Shown one piece after another: positions 10,198-19,136 of a stretch of DNA of 64,000 bases. The position numbers and the translations under genes are program-made. Numbering within the stretch: position 1 is the first letter of the stretch; each line of letters opens with the position of its first letter. The notes under the pieces were generated by a model. It was not told the DNA's origin and made no database searches. It saw only the letters and a program-made list of their open reading frames with translations. Location: positions 1 through 64,000 of the forward strand of contig DYIL01000007.1 of assembly GCA_020723665.1 (NCBI GenBank). The letters run 5' to 3'. This DNA comes from Methyloversatilis universalis. Its GTDB lineage: Bacteria > Pseudomonadota > Gammaproteobacteria > Methylococcales > Methylococcaceae.

Positions 10198-11598
10198 ATG
10201 CCTCATCCCGACAACCCGTACGCCCGCCTACCTTCCGTGGACAGCCTATTGGCACACCCCGATATGGCCGGTTTGAAGGAGCGTTACGGGCATACCGCCG
10301 TCGTCGCCGCCGTGCGGGCCGAACTGGCTGAGCGGCGCGAGGCGCTGAAAGCGCAAGCCGATTCGGCGCCGGACACGGAGCGCCTGGCGGCCGATTGTCG
10401 GAGACGCCTGGAAGCCGAGTTCGCGCCGTCGTTGCGTCCCGTGTTCAATCTCACCGGCACGGTGCTGCACACCAACCTGGGACGGGCGCTGCTGGCGGAA
10501 TCGGCGGCCGAGGCCGTGCTGGCGGTGCTGACCCGGCCCAGCAGTCTGGAATACGACCTCGCGGGCGCCCGCCGGGGCGATCGCGACGACCATATCGACG
10601 GCCTGATTCGCCAACTGACCGGGGCCGAGGCCGCGACCGTGGTCAACAACAACGCCGCGGCGGTCTTTCTTCTGCTGAACACCCTCGCGATGCGCAAAGA
10701 AGTGATCGTATCCCGCGGCGAACTGATCGAGATCGGTGGCGCCTTCCGCATTCCCGACATCATGTCGCGGGCCGGGGCGAAGCTGCGCGAAGTGGGCACC
10801 ACCAATCGCACTCACCTGAAGGACTACGTCGAAGCCCTGAATCCGCGCACGGCCCTGATCATGAAAGTGCATCGCAGCAATTACGCCATCGAAGGCTTCA
10901 CCGCCACGGTGCCGGAGGAACAGTTGGCGGAACTCGCCCACAAAAACGGTCTGCCCTTTGTCGAAGACCTGGGCAGCGGCACACTGATCGATCTCAGCGT
11001 CCATGGCTTGCCCAAGGAGCCGACCCCGCAGCAAGCCCTGGCCAAAGGCACCGATCTGGTGTGCTTCAGCGGCGATAAACTGCTGGGTGGACCGCAAGCC
11101 GGGATACTGGTCGGCCGCAAGGACCTGATCGGCAAGATCAAGCGCAATCCGCTCAAACGCGTCCTGCGGGTGGACAAGATGACCCTCGCCGCGCTGGAAG
11201 CCACGCTCAGACTTTATCGGAGCCCGGAACTGTTGAGCCGGCGATTGCCGACGCTACGTCTGCTGACGCGGACGGAGGCAGAGATACGGACGCTGGCGCA
11301 GCGTATCCTGCCGAAGGCGCAGGCCGCCCTGAACGCCCATGCCGAGGTGACCGTCGAATCCTGCCGTAGCCAGATCGGCAGCGGTTCCCTGCCCGCGGAC
11401 CGCCTGCCCAGCGCCTGCCTCGTTCTCAAGCCGAAGGGCAGGGGTGGCGGACGCGCATTGGACCATCTGGCCCAAGCGTTCCGCGAACTGCCCATTCCCG
11501 TCATCGGCCGGCTGGAGGATGGCGCCCTGCGCTTCGATCTTCGCTGTCTGGAGGACGAAGCGGGGTTTATCGATCAGCTAGGCTTGTTGAGGCTTTGA
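10198..11598 (+). CDS. selA: L-seryl-tRNA(Sec) selenium transferase SelA
   Basis: PLP enzyme that converts Ser-tRNA(Sec) to Sec-tRNA(Sec) with selenophosphate. The 466-residue protein shows the family N-terminus ([16 protein letters not shown]), the [17 protein letters not shown] segment and the PLP-lysine motif [12 protein letters not shown], with lysine 294 as the expected Schiff-base residue. Length agrees with the bacterial family. selB starts 1 base after its stop, so the pair is co-transcribed and probably translationally coupled. Confidence 0.96.
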   Translation: MPHPDNPYARLPSVDSLLAHPDMAGLKERYGHTAVVAAVRAELAERREALKAQADSAPDTERLAADCRRRLEAEFAPSLRPVFNLTGTVLHTNLGRALLAESAAEAVLAVLTRPSSLEYDLAGARRGDRDDHIDGLIRQLTGAEAATVVNNNAAAVFLLLNTLAMRKEVIVSRGELIEIGGAFRIPDIMSRAGAKLREVGTTNRTHLKDYVEALNPRTALIMKVHRSNYAIEGFTATVPEEQLAELAHKNGLPFVEDLGSGTLIDLSVHGLPKEPTPQQALAKGTDLVCFSGDKLLGGPQAGILVGRKDLIGKIKRNPLKRVLRVDKMTLAALEATLRLYRSPELLSRRLPTLRLLTRTEAEIRTLAQRILPKAQAALNAHAEVTVESCRSQIGSGSLPADRLPSACLVLKPKGRGGGRALDHLAQAFRELPIPVIGRLEDGALRFDLRCLEDEAGFIDQLGLLRL

Positions 11599-11599
11599 G

Positions 11600-13504
11600 A
11601 TGATCATCGGCACCGCCGGCCACATCGACCACGGTAAGACCGCCTTGGTCAAGGCGCTCACCGGGGTAGACGCCGACCGCCTCGCGGAGGAGAAGGCACG
11701 CGGCATGACCATCGACCTGGGCTATGCCTACACGCCGCTGGCAAACGGGGAAATCCTCGGCTTCGTGGATATGCCGGGCCACGAAAAATTCGTCCACAAC
11801 ATGCTGGCGGGAGCGACCGGGATCGACTTCGCTCTGTTGGTCGTGGCGGCGGACGACGGTCCCATGCCGCAAACCCTGGAACATTTGCAAATCCTCGACC
11901 TGCTGGCCATCCGGAGCGGCGCTGTCGCCCTGACCAAGACTGATCTCGTCGACCCGGACCGCATCGCCCCTGTGGCCAGGGAAATCCGCGCCCTGCTCGG
12001 CGGCACCGGACTCGAAGGCTGTCCCCTGTTTCCGGTCTCCGCCGTCACGGGCGCCGGCGTGGCCGAACTGTGCGCCCATCTGGAAACCGCCGCCGCGAGT
12101 CTCGGCGCAAGAACCATCCGTGGTGGTTTTCGGCTCGCAGTCGACCGCTGTTTCACCGTGGCAGGCGCGGGCACGGTGGTCACCGGCACGGTCTTCTCCG
12201 GCCGGGTCGCCGTGGGCGATAGGCTGCTGCTTTCGCCCTCGGGCCGTCCGGTCCGGGTGCGCGGCATTCATGCTCAGAACCGTGCGGCCGAAGTGGGCCT
12301 AGTCGGGCAGCGCTGCGCGCTCAATCTGGCCGATGTGGAAAAACGCGAGGTGCAGCGGGGCGATTGGGTGCTGGCGCCGGAACTCCATCTGCCGACGACC
12401 CGCCTCGACGTAAGGCTCACGCTGCTGGCCAGCGAAACCAGGCCGTTGAAGCATTGGACACCGGTGCATGTCCATCTCGGCGCGTTCCACGCCACCGCGC
12501 GGGTCGCCTTGCTGCAGGATGCGCCTCTGGAGCCGGGCGGCAGCGCGCTCGCCCAATTGGTTCTGGACAAGCCCACCTGCGCCGTCAACCGCGACCGCTG
12601 CATCCTCCGTGACGCTTCCGCGCGGCGCACGCTCGCCGGCGGACGGGTCCTGGATGCGCAGCCGCCCACGCGCGGCCGACGCACCGCACAGCGTCTGGAT
12701 ATCTTATCGGCCTGGGAGCAAGCCGAACCACAGGCGATGTTGCGGACGATGCTCGCGGTTTCGCCCAACGGGGTGGACCTACAGGAATTCGCCGCCAACG
12801 CCAACCTGACATCGATTGAACTAGACGATCTCTGTCGAAGCCTGGAACTGCGGCGTGTTGCAGGAACGAAGCCGATGGCCTTCGCGCCGGAACACTGGAG
12901 CCGACTCAAACGGGCCGTAATCGAAACGCTCGGGAAAGAGCACGAAGACGTGCCCGACTCTCTTGGCCTCAACGCCGAGCAATTGCGCCTTCGGACCGCC
13001 CCGCGACTGGAACGGACGGTTTTCGCACTGCTCTTGGCCGAACTGCTGGAAGATGGGCTGTGCGCGCGGGACGGTTCCTGGTGGCACCTGCCAGGCCACG
13101 AAATCACTCTTTCCGAAGCGGACGAACAGCTATGGCAGCAGATTTCGCCCCTGCTCCTGGAACGTCCTTTTCAGCCGCCACGAGTGCGGGATATCGCCCG
13201 CGCCGAATCCCTGGACGAAACGGTGGTCCGAAAGCTTCTGATGCAGGCGGCGCGCCTGGGCCGGGTCTACCGTGTCGCCCATGATCACTATTTCGACCGA
13301 ACAGCCGTCGCCGCCCTGGCCGATATCGTCCGCGGCCTCGCCCGCGAAACCCCCGACGGCGCGATAAAGGCCGCCGCGTTCCGCGACCGCATCGGCACCG
13401 GCCGCAAGTTGGCCATCCACATCCTGGAATACTTCGACCGCGTCGGCCTGACCCGCCGCCTGCGCGACACCCACCTGCTACGCAACGAGGGGTTGCAATT
13501 TTGA
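11600..13504 (+). CDS. selB: Selenocysteine-specific elongation factor SelB
   Basis: GTPase that binds Sec-tRNA(Sec) and the SECIS hairpin and delivers Sec at UGA. The 634-residue protein begins with the G1 motif [16 protein letters not shown], followed by [14 protein letters not shown] and [13 protein letters not shown] (G3), and a TKTD motif (G4). EF-Tu-like domains 2 and 3 follow, with a long C-terminal part (from about residue 370) expected to hold the SECIS-binding winged helices. Length is near the E. coli 614. Confidence 0.96.
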   Translation: MIIGTAGHIDHGKTALVKALTGVDADRLAEEKARGMTIDLGYAYTPLANGEILGFVDMPGHEKFVHNMLAGATGIDFALLVVAADDGPMPQTLEHLQILDLLAIRSGAVALTKTDLVDPDRIAPVAREIRALLGGTGLEGCPLFPVSAVTGAGVAELCAHLETAAASLGARTIRGGFRLAVDRCFTVAGAGTVVTGTVFSGRVAVGDRLLLSPSGRPVRVRGIHAQNRAAEVGLVGQRCALNLADVEKREVQRGDWVLAPELHLPTTRLDVRLTLLASETRPLKHWTPVHVHLGAFHATARVALLQDAPLEPGGSALAQLVLDKPTCAVNRDRCILRDASARRTLAGGRVLDAQPPTRGRRTAQRLDILSAWEQAEPQAMLRTMLAVSPNGVDLQEFAANANLTSIELDDLCRSLELRRVAGTKPMAFAPEHWSRLKRAVIETLGKEHEDVPDSLGLNAEQLRLRTAPRLERTVFALLLAELLEDGLCARDGSWWHLPGHEITLSEADEQLWQQISPLLLERPFQPPRVRDIARAESLDETVVRKLLMQAARLGRVYRVAHDHYFDRTAVAALADIVRGLARETPDGAIKAAAFRDRIGTGRKLAIHILEYFDRVGLTRRLRDTHLLRNEGLQF

Positions 13505-13576
13505 CTACTTGGTCCTGCGACAAGACTGAGTGCCCTGTTCCTGCTTCCGCTGGGAAACAAACAGGCCGGGTATCCG

Positions 13577-13751
13577 TTAAGGAAGCTCTGATTAAGTTTC
13601 CAGTGGGAAAAGCGAACAGTGCAACTGTTTGATCTAAAAGGCCCTCACCCAACCCTCGCCGCCAATGGCATGGAAAGGGAGAACGGGTGTAAACCATCCG
13701 CCCGGTTTAAATTGTAAACCATGCGCGGCTTGCACATCAGAGCTTCCTTAA
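13577..13751. mobile_element. 175-bp MITE-like element with perfect 16-bp terminal inverted repeats
   Basis: TTAAGGAAGCTCTGAT at 13577-13592 is repeated as its exact reverse complement at 13736-13751. The interior has no gene. The part next to the right end (about 13640-13735) recurs in reverse complement near 44804-44901. A solo end-like sequence (TTAATCAGAGCTTAA) occurs near 22205. This supports a small non-autonomous transposable element family in this genome. Its right end supplies the stop codon of the adjacent transposase remnant. Confidence 0.7.
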
Positions 13752-14090
13752 AGGCAAACACCCGTCACAGTTTGCCTGTCGGGCTCCAGATGATTGCTCG
13801 GCTTTTCGACCAACAAATCAGGTCTTTCAGCGTACCATTTTTTCATCGCCTCCCTGGGTGGGATGTGTCCAAGGGCTTTCTGAGGCAGATGGTGGTTGTA
13901 CAGCCACACATAACGCTCCAGGATGGTTTTCAGGTTTTTGGCGCTGTCGTGGCGGTGTGTGGCCAAGACCTCCGCGATGCGGCCGTTGAAACGCTCTACC
14001 ACACCATTGGTCTTGGGCGTGTGCGGTCTGGTCAGACGGCGTTCGATGCCCAGAGCGGCACAGGGCCGTGGATGCGGTGATGATTGGGAC
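13748..14090 (-). pseudogene. IS481-family transposase, C-terminal remnant
   Basis: On the minus strand the frame encodes the last part of an IS481-type integrase-fold transposase: CAALGIERRLTRPHTPKTNG, VVERFNGRIAEVLATHR, YVWLYNHHLPQKALGH and PPREAMKKWYAERP. The glutamate in VERFNG would be the last residue of the DDE triad. The N-terminal helix-turn-helix and the first two catalytic aspartates are missing, and upstream sequence (14090-14160) no longer aligns in frame, so this is a dead fragment. It lies between selB and selC and is cut at its 3' end by the MITE-like element. Confidence 0.75.
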
Positions 14091-14339
14091 CGGATCAATC
14101 GCGAACGATGCGGTTCGTTCCTCACCGCATCCCACAAAGCTGCTATTCAAGGTTGGCGAACACCATCGAAGCCGCCATGGAATTCACGCAATGCCTAAAA
14201 GAAGCCGTGCGCATGCTACAACCGTTCAGGCCCAAAGCGTCAAAACGCATTCAAGCCGGCATCCACTCGTTTCCCGCCACGCAGGACGGCCCGGCGGGCG
14301 CGATCGACGAACGCTTTCGGTAAAATGCATGCCTTTGCC

Positions 14340-14435
14340 GGAAGAGCATCGTCCCCGGTGGGGCGGCCGGTCTTCAAAACCGGTTGAGGCCGTGAGACGG
14401 TCTCGGGCGGGTTCGACTCCCGTTCTCTTCCGCCA
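14340..14435 (+). tRNA. selC: tRNA-Sec (anticodon TCA)
   Basis: Suppressor tRNA that inserts selenocysteine at UGA. The 96-nt gene has the acceptor pair GGAAGAG/CTCTTCC, anticodon loop CTTCAAA with TCA at 14374-14376, the long variable arm typical of Sec tRNAs (after GGTTGAGGCCG), a TTCGACT T-loop and an encoded 3' GCCA. It aligns along its whole length with E. coli selC as I recall it. The eighth acceptor position looks like a C-T mismatch. It lies downstream of selAB and upstream of the unknown three-gene set and selD. Confidence 0.95.
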
Positions 14436-14710
14436 TTTCGGTTGGCTCACTATCGCCGGGAATTGTGCCGGCGTGCGTGCGTAAAATCTCCCAATGGATG
14501 TGCCGGTCTTGAAGGCAGGCCATAAGTAATTCACCAGTAGTGACCACGGATGGTTTTGAGCGTTCACAATCCCTGTGAACTGGATTTCGGCAATCCCTGC
14601 CGGAATGACGGCCCAGCGAAATTGGGAGAAGACCTGACTTGTCATCATGCTGCGGGAACGCATGGTTCGTGTGACAATGTACGCCCCTTTTTCATGTAGC
14701 AGGTCTGCCC

Positions 14711-15826
14711 ATGAAGACATTCGAATCCCTGGAAACCATCGTCGAAACGATAGTCGAGCCCGCCGCCGAGGCGGTGGATCGTGAAGCCTTATTCCCGCGC
14801 CCCGCGATCGAAGCCTTGGGCAATGCCGGACTGCTCGGGTTGATCAGCGCGCCGGAAGTCGGCGGTCTCGGCGGGACGGTCGCCGACGCCAGCCGTGTCG
14901 TGTCGCGCCTGGCACAGGCTTGCGGTTCGACCGCTATGGTCGTCACCATGCACTACTGCGCCACGGCGGTCATCGAGAAATACGGGAACGAAGCCTTGCG
15001 ACGCGAGATTGCCGCGGGCCGCCATCTTTCCACCCTGGCATTTTCCGAACCCGGCTCGCGCAGCCATTTTTGGGCCCCGTTGAGCGAGGCGCAGGCCGAT
15101 GCCGACGATGTTCTGTTGGCCGGCGCCAAAACCATGGTCACCTCGGCGGCCGAGGCCGATTCCTACGTGTGGTCTTCCCGCCCGGTTGCCGCAGAAGGTG
15201 CCAGCACGATCTGGCTGGTACCGTCCGACAGTTCCGGGTTGGCACGGACCAAGCCGTTCGACGGGTTGGGGCTGCGCGGCAATGCGTCCGCACCGATGAC
15301 GGCGGATAAAGTCAGGGTTTCGTCTTCCATGCGGCTCGGCGGCGACGGCGAGGGCTTCGCCATCATGATGGATACCGTCCTGCCCGTTTTCTCGATGCTG
15401 TGCGCGTCCTGTTCGCTCGGGCTCATGGAATCGGCCCTGAATCGCGCCTGCGTCCATGTCGGGTGTTGCCGCCTGGATCATCTCGGTTCCAGCCTCGCGG
15501 AATTGCCGACTCTACGCGCCTATCTGGCACGGGCCCGCATCCGCGTCGACATGGTCAGAACGCTGCTGGACGATACCATCGAGGCTTTGGCCGGAGAGCG
15601 ACAGGATGCCCAGTTGCGGGTGCTCGAGATTAAGGCGGCCGCGGCGGAGGCGGCGCTGGAAGTGACCGATGTCGCCATGCGCGTTTGCGGCGGCGCGGCG
15701 TTCCGCAAGGATCTCGCCGTCGAGCGTGTGTTTCGCGATGCCCGCGCGGCTTCGGCGATGGCGCCGACATCCGACGTGCTGTTCGACTTCATCGGCAAGA
15801 CCGTGTGCGACCTGCCGCTGTTCTGA
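14711..15826 (+). CDS. Acyl-CoA-dehydrogenase-fold flavoprotein lacking the usual catalytic Glu
   Basis: A 371-residue protein with the acyl-CoA dehydrogenase layout: helical N-terminus (GLLGLISAPEVGGLGG), central beta domain (TLAFSEPGSRSH, GLGLRGNAS) and C-terminal helices (MRVCGGAAFRKDLAVERVFRDAR). The FAD-binding pattern is retained. At the end, where short-chain acyl-CoA dehydrogenases carry the YEGTSE catalytic glutamate, this protein reads MAPTSDVLFDFIG. That is more like flavin-dependent monooxygenases of the DszC/group D type, so desaturation of an acyl-CoA is doubtful. It is the first gene of a set reading towards selD, with 10 bases to the next gene. The substrate is unknown. Confidence 0.75.
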   Translation: MKTFESLETIVETIVEPAAEAVDREALFPRPAIEALGNAGLLGLISAPEVGGLGGTVADASRVVSRLAQACGSTAMVVTMHYCATAVIEKYGNEALRREIAAGRHLSTLAFSEPGSRSHFWAPLSEAQADADDVLLAGAKTMVTSAAEADSYVWSSRPVAAEGASTIWLVPSDSSGLARTKPFDGLGLRGNASAPMTADKVRVSSSMRLGGDGEGFAIMMDTVLPVFSMLCASCSLGLMESALNRACVHVGCCRLDHLGSSLAELPTLRAYLARARIRVDMVRTLLDDTIEALAGERQDAQLRVLEIKAAAAEAALEVTDVAMRVCGGAAFRKDLAVERVFRDARAASAMAPTSDVLFDFIGKTVCDLPLF

Positions 15827-15836
15827 GGGAGATTCT

Positions 15837-16691
15837 ATGCCTGAGACTTTGCTCATGGGCGCGGTCGCTTACGCGCCCAAGGTGGTGACGATCTGGGAGG
15901 GGTTCAAAGCGTATTTCGCCGAAAGGGGGCTAGCCTTCGATTATGTCCTTTATTCCAACTACGAACGCCAGGTCGAGGCGCAATTCGAGGGCGCCATCCA
16001 TGTGGCGTGGAATTCGCCGTTGGCCTGGGTGCGGGCCGAGCGCATGGCCAGGGCGCGCGGCGTTGCCGTTTCGGCCGTGGCGATGCGCGACACCGATCGA
16101 GACTTGAGCTCGCTCATCGTGGTTCGGGCCGGTGCCGGCATCGAATCGTTCGCGGATCTCAGAGGCAGGACCGTCGGTTTCGGCGCCGTCGACTCGCCCC
16201 AGGCGACGCTGATTCCTCTTGAACACCTGAGCCGTCACGGCTTGCAGGCCGGCCGGGATTTCACCGCCCGCCGCTTTGACCAGCTCGGCGGCAAACACGG
16301 CGATCATATCGGTGGGGAGCGGGATGCCGCCCTGGCGCTGACGCGCGGCGAAATCGATGCCGCCTGCATGATCGATAGCAATCACCTCGCGTTCACTACC
16401 GAGGGCATCCTTCCGGCCGGCGGCACCCGTATCCTGGCGCAGACCGACGCCTACGATCATTGCAATTTCACCGTCAGTCCCGGCGCCCCGACGGAACTGG
16501 TCGACCGCTTCGTAGAGCTATTGCTGGCCATGTCCTGGGATGACCCGGCGGCGCGCCCCTTGATGGAACTGGAAGGGCTCAAGCAATGGCTGCCGGGACG
16601 CACCACGGGTTACGCCTTGCTCGAGCGAGCGGTAGATGAACAGGGTTTTTACGACGCCGATGGACGCATCCTCGCCGCCGACTATCGATAG
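15837..16691 (+). CDS. PhnD-like periplasmic-binding-fold protein without signal peptide
   Basis: A 284-residue protein of the phosphate/phosphonate (PhnD) or THI5-like binding-protein fold. Visible features are an N-terminal beta strand (LLMGAVAYAPKVV), HVAWNSPLAWVRAERMA, FADLRGRTVGFGAVDSPQATL and LTRGEIDAACMIDSNHL. The protein starts directly with the first strand: no signal peptide or lipobox, and no ABC permease or ATPase gene nearby. It is therefore probably cytoplasmic and not a transporter component; related folds serve as enzymes or scaffold proteins in cofactor pathways (THI5, MqnA/D). It lies 10 bases after the dehydrogenase-like gene and overlaps the next start by 56 bases. Confidence 0.7.
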   Translation: MPETLLMGAVAYAPKVVTIWEGFKAYFAERGLAFDYVLYSNYERQVEAQFEGAIHVAWNSPLAWVRAERMARARGVAVSAVAMRDTDRDLSSLIVVRAGAGIESFADLRGRTVGFGAVDSPQATLIPLEHLSRHGLQAGRDFTARRFDQLGGKHGDHIGGERDAALALTRGEIDAACMIDSNHLAFTTEGILPAGGTRILAQTDAYDHCNFTVSPGAPTELVDRFVELLLAMSWDDPAARPLMELEGLKQWLPGRTTGYALLERAVDEQGFYDADGRILAADYR

Positions 16692-17868
16692 TGAAGCGCT
16701 GGGTTTCGACCGGGGCGCGCATCTGCTCGTGAAACACGCCCTGGCCGGTGTTGCGGTCGGCTCGACCCTCCGCGTCGTTTCCAAGGCGCCCGGGTTTCGT
16801 GCCCACGTTGTTGCCTGGTGCCGAAGCCAAGGCCATGGTGTGAGTTTCGACGAGGCGGGGCGCGCGCTGATCGTGCGCGGCGGCTATCAGACCGGACGTT
16901 GGCGTGGCGCGGAGCGTTCCGGCCGGTCCGATCCCCGCTCGCCGGACGCTGTGGCCGAACAGGCCAAAGCAAGCTGGGGCTTGGCCGCGCGCGGTTCCAC
17001 GGTGGAGGCCGGCGGGCCGGAATGGGATTTTGCGCTGGACCGCAAGCACGAGGTCTGGGCGGACGAGGCGGTGGATCTGTACCGGCAGGCGCTTGCCGCG
17101 CAGTGGGATCCGGAAACCGCGGCGGATTGGAACGCGCCGTTCGAGTTGCCGGACGAAGTCGAGGATGCGGTCGTGCAAGTCATGACCTATCTGATCGAGA
17201 ACGAAAACGCCGCGCTACTGGTGCCCGCCCGCTTCCTCGGCCGGATTCATCCGCATTACCGCGAGATTATGCAGTTGCTGGCGATACAGGTGGCGGACGA
17301 AGCGCGCCATGTAGATGTGTTCACGCGGCGCGCCCGGCTGAAAGGACGGGAACCGGCCTTGTCTACCGTGGGCGGCCAGCTTTCACTCAAGACGCTGGTC
17401 GACGAACCCGATTTTTCAGTCGCCGCTTTTCTACTTTCTGTGCTCGGCGAAGGAACGTTCGTCAACCTGCTCAATTTCCTCCATGTCCATGCGCCCGATC
17501 CGGTGACGCGGCGGATCGCACGGCTTGCCGCACGCGACGAAGCGCGTCACGTCGCTTTCGGCATGGCGCATCTGTCACGCCGTCTGAACAGCGAGCCCGA
17601 GTTGCGTGCGCGCTTGGCCAACGCTATCGAGTTGCGTCACGATACCCTGTCCGCAGGGGGCGCCGGCCTGAACGAAGAGGTATTCGATGCCCTGGTACTG
17701 CTGGCGGCGGGGGAGTGGACTCCCGCCGCGATCGCGGCCGGGTTCGAAAGGGTGCAGGCGTTGCAATCCGAGATGGCCGAGGGTCGGCGCCTGCGGCTTT
17801 GTAGGCTCGGCTTCGACGAGCCCGAAGCCGAAAGGTTGGCGAGTCTGCACACGCGGAATTTCATGTAG
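16636..17868 (+). CDS. Fusion of Cys-less TusA-like domain and diiron ferritin-like domain
   Basis: A 410-residue protein of unknown function. Residues about 17-80 resemble a TusA/SirA/YedF fold (HLLVKHALAGVAVGSTLRVVSK, VVAWCRSQGH), but the usual CPxP motif is replaced by sequence without cysteine (FDRGAHLL). Residues about 140-400 form a helical ferritin-like domain with a complete diiron ligand pattern: E188 or E190, E222xxH225, E272, and E302xxH305, the two ExxH motifs both reading DEARH. I use the ATG at 16636, which overlaps the upstream gene; an ATG at 16660 is also possible. It ends 40 bases before selD. A diiron oxidase or oxygenase acting on a sulfur or selenium compound is one possibility, but there is no direct evidence. 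Confidence 0.65.
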   Translation: MNRVFTTPMDASSPPTIDSEALGFDRGAHLLVKHALAGVAVGSTLRVVSKAPGFRAHVVAWCRSQGHGVSFDEAGRALIVRGGYQTGRWRGAERSGRSDPRSPDAVAEQAKASWGLAARGSTVEAGGPEWDFALDRKHEVWADEAVDLYRQALAAQWDPETAADWNAPFELPDEVEDAVVQVMTYLIENENAALLVPARFLGRIHPHYREIMQLLAIQVADEARHVDVFTRRARLKGREPALSTVGGQLSLKTLVDEPDFSVAAFLLSVLGEGTFVNLLNFLHVHAPDPVTRRIARLAARDEARHVAFGMAHLSRRLNSEPELRARLANAIELRHDTLSAGGAGLNEEVFDALVLLAAGEWTPAAIAAGFERVQALQSEMAEGRRLRLCRLGFDEPEAERLASLHTRNFM

Positions 17869-17908
17869 GACGGCGCTTGGTGTTTCTTCACGCTCCTCGG
17901 AGTGATCC

Positions 17909-18955
17909 ATGACCGAAATTCGATTGACCACCCTTTCCCACGGCGGAGGCTGCGGCTGCAAGATCGCGCCTGCCGTACTCTCGCAGATGCTGGCGGAACT
18001 GCCCCTGCCGAACCGGTTTCCCGACCTCTTGGTCGGCACCGACAGCAGCGACGACGCGGCGGTCTACCGGCTCAACGAGCAGCAGGCCATCGTCGCGACC
18101 ACCGACTTCTTCATGCCGATCGTCGACGACCCGCATGATTTCGGCCGCATCGCCGCAACCAATGCGCTGTCGGATGTTTATGCCATGGGTGGCAAGCCGA
18201 TCATGGCCCTGGCCGTGGTCGGCATGCCGGTGGATAAACTTCCGGTGTCGACCGTCCGCCGGATCCTAGCCGGAGGCGCCTCGGTGTGCGAAGCGGCAGG
18301 CATCCCTTTGGCCGGCGGCCATTCCATCGATGCGCCCGAGCCTATCTACGGCCTGGTCGCGCTCGGGTTGGTCCACCCGGACAAGGTGAAGCGCAACGAC
18401 CGGGCGCAGCCGGGGGACCTGCTGATTCTCGGCAAACCACTGGGCATCGGCATTTTGAGCGCAGCCTTGAAAAAGGGCGAATTGGACGAGGCGGGCTATG
18501 CCCGGATGATCGAGCACACCACCCGCCTGAATGGCGTGGGCACGACGCTGGGGGAAATGGACGGCGTTCATGCCATGACCGATGTCACCGGTTTCGGTCT
18601 CCTGGGACATCTGCTCGAAATCTGCCGGGGATCGAACCTGGGCGCCGATATCGCGTTTCGTGACATTCCTCTCATCGACGTGGCCGCGGAGTTGGCGAGC
18701 CGAGGCTATGCCACCGGCGCCGCGAATCGGAACTGGGACAGTTACGGGTCATCGGTCGAGATCGGGGATGGCTTGTCCGAATGGCAACGCAAGCTGCTCT
18801 GCGATCCCCAGACCAGCGGCGGTTTGTTGGTCGCCTGCGAGCCGGACAGCGCCGCCGAAGTCTTGGCCTTGTTCCGCCAGCACGGCTTCGACCAGGCTCG
18901 GCAGATCGGGCGAATGCGGGAAGGGGATTGTATCGTTCGAGTCACGACTGAGTGA
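17909..18955 (+). CDS. selD: Selenide, water dikinase SelD
   Basis: Makes selenophosphate from selenide and ATP, the selenium donor for SelA. The 348-residue protein begins with LTTLSHGGGCGCKIAP, carrying the catalytic Cys and Lys of the CGCK motif (Cys, not Sec, in this organism). AIR-synthase-like motifs follow: GTDSSDDAAVY, TTDFFMPIVDDP, TNALSDVYAMGGKP, GGHSID and DVTGFGLLGHL. Length matches E. coli SelD. It is the last of four closely spaced genes downstream of selC; its neighbours raise the question whether selenophosphate has a second use here. Confidence 0.96.
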   Translation: MTEIRLTTLSHGGGCGCKIAPAVLSQMLAELPLPNRFPDLLVGTDSSDDAAVYRLNEQQAIVATTDFFMPIVDDPHDFGRIAATNALSDVYAMGGKPIMALAVVGMPVDKLPVSTVRRILAGGASVCEAAGIPLAGGHSIDAPEPIYGLVALGLVHPDKVKRNDRAQPGDLLILGKPLGIGILSAALKKGELDEAGYARMIEHTTRLNGVGTTLGEMDGVHAMTDVTGFGLLGHLLEICRGSNLGADIAFRDIPLIDVAAELASRGYATGAANRNWDSYGSSVEIGDGLSEWQRKLLCDPQTSGGLLVACEPDSAAEVLALFRQHGFDQARQIGRMREGDCIVRVTTE

Positions 18956-19136
18956 GCCCGGCTTCAAATGCGCGTTTATCTCGGTTTTTTGGCCGGATCG
19001 GAAGCGCGCAGGCGGTATTCGCGTTGGAGCCGGCGAAGCAGGGAGGAAGTCGGGAGTGTCTCCCCGACGCCGCAGCCCGACCGCACGGCTTTGTCGGCAA
19101 AGGACCGCCCACCTCCTACAAATGCCGGAATCGATC
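18956..19136. other. Intergenic stretch after selD
   Basis: No gene, terminator or RNA was recognised between the selD stop and the left end of repeat copy B. A frame running from within selD is open here, but it is a shadow without recognisable domains. Confidence 0.4.

Noticed and set aside
14068-14484. Plus-strand frame of 138 codons covering the selC region
   Set aside because: It crosses a tRNA gene and shows no protein motif.
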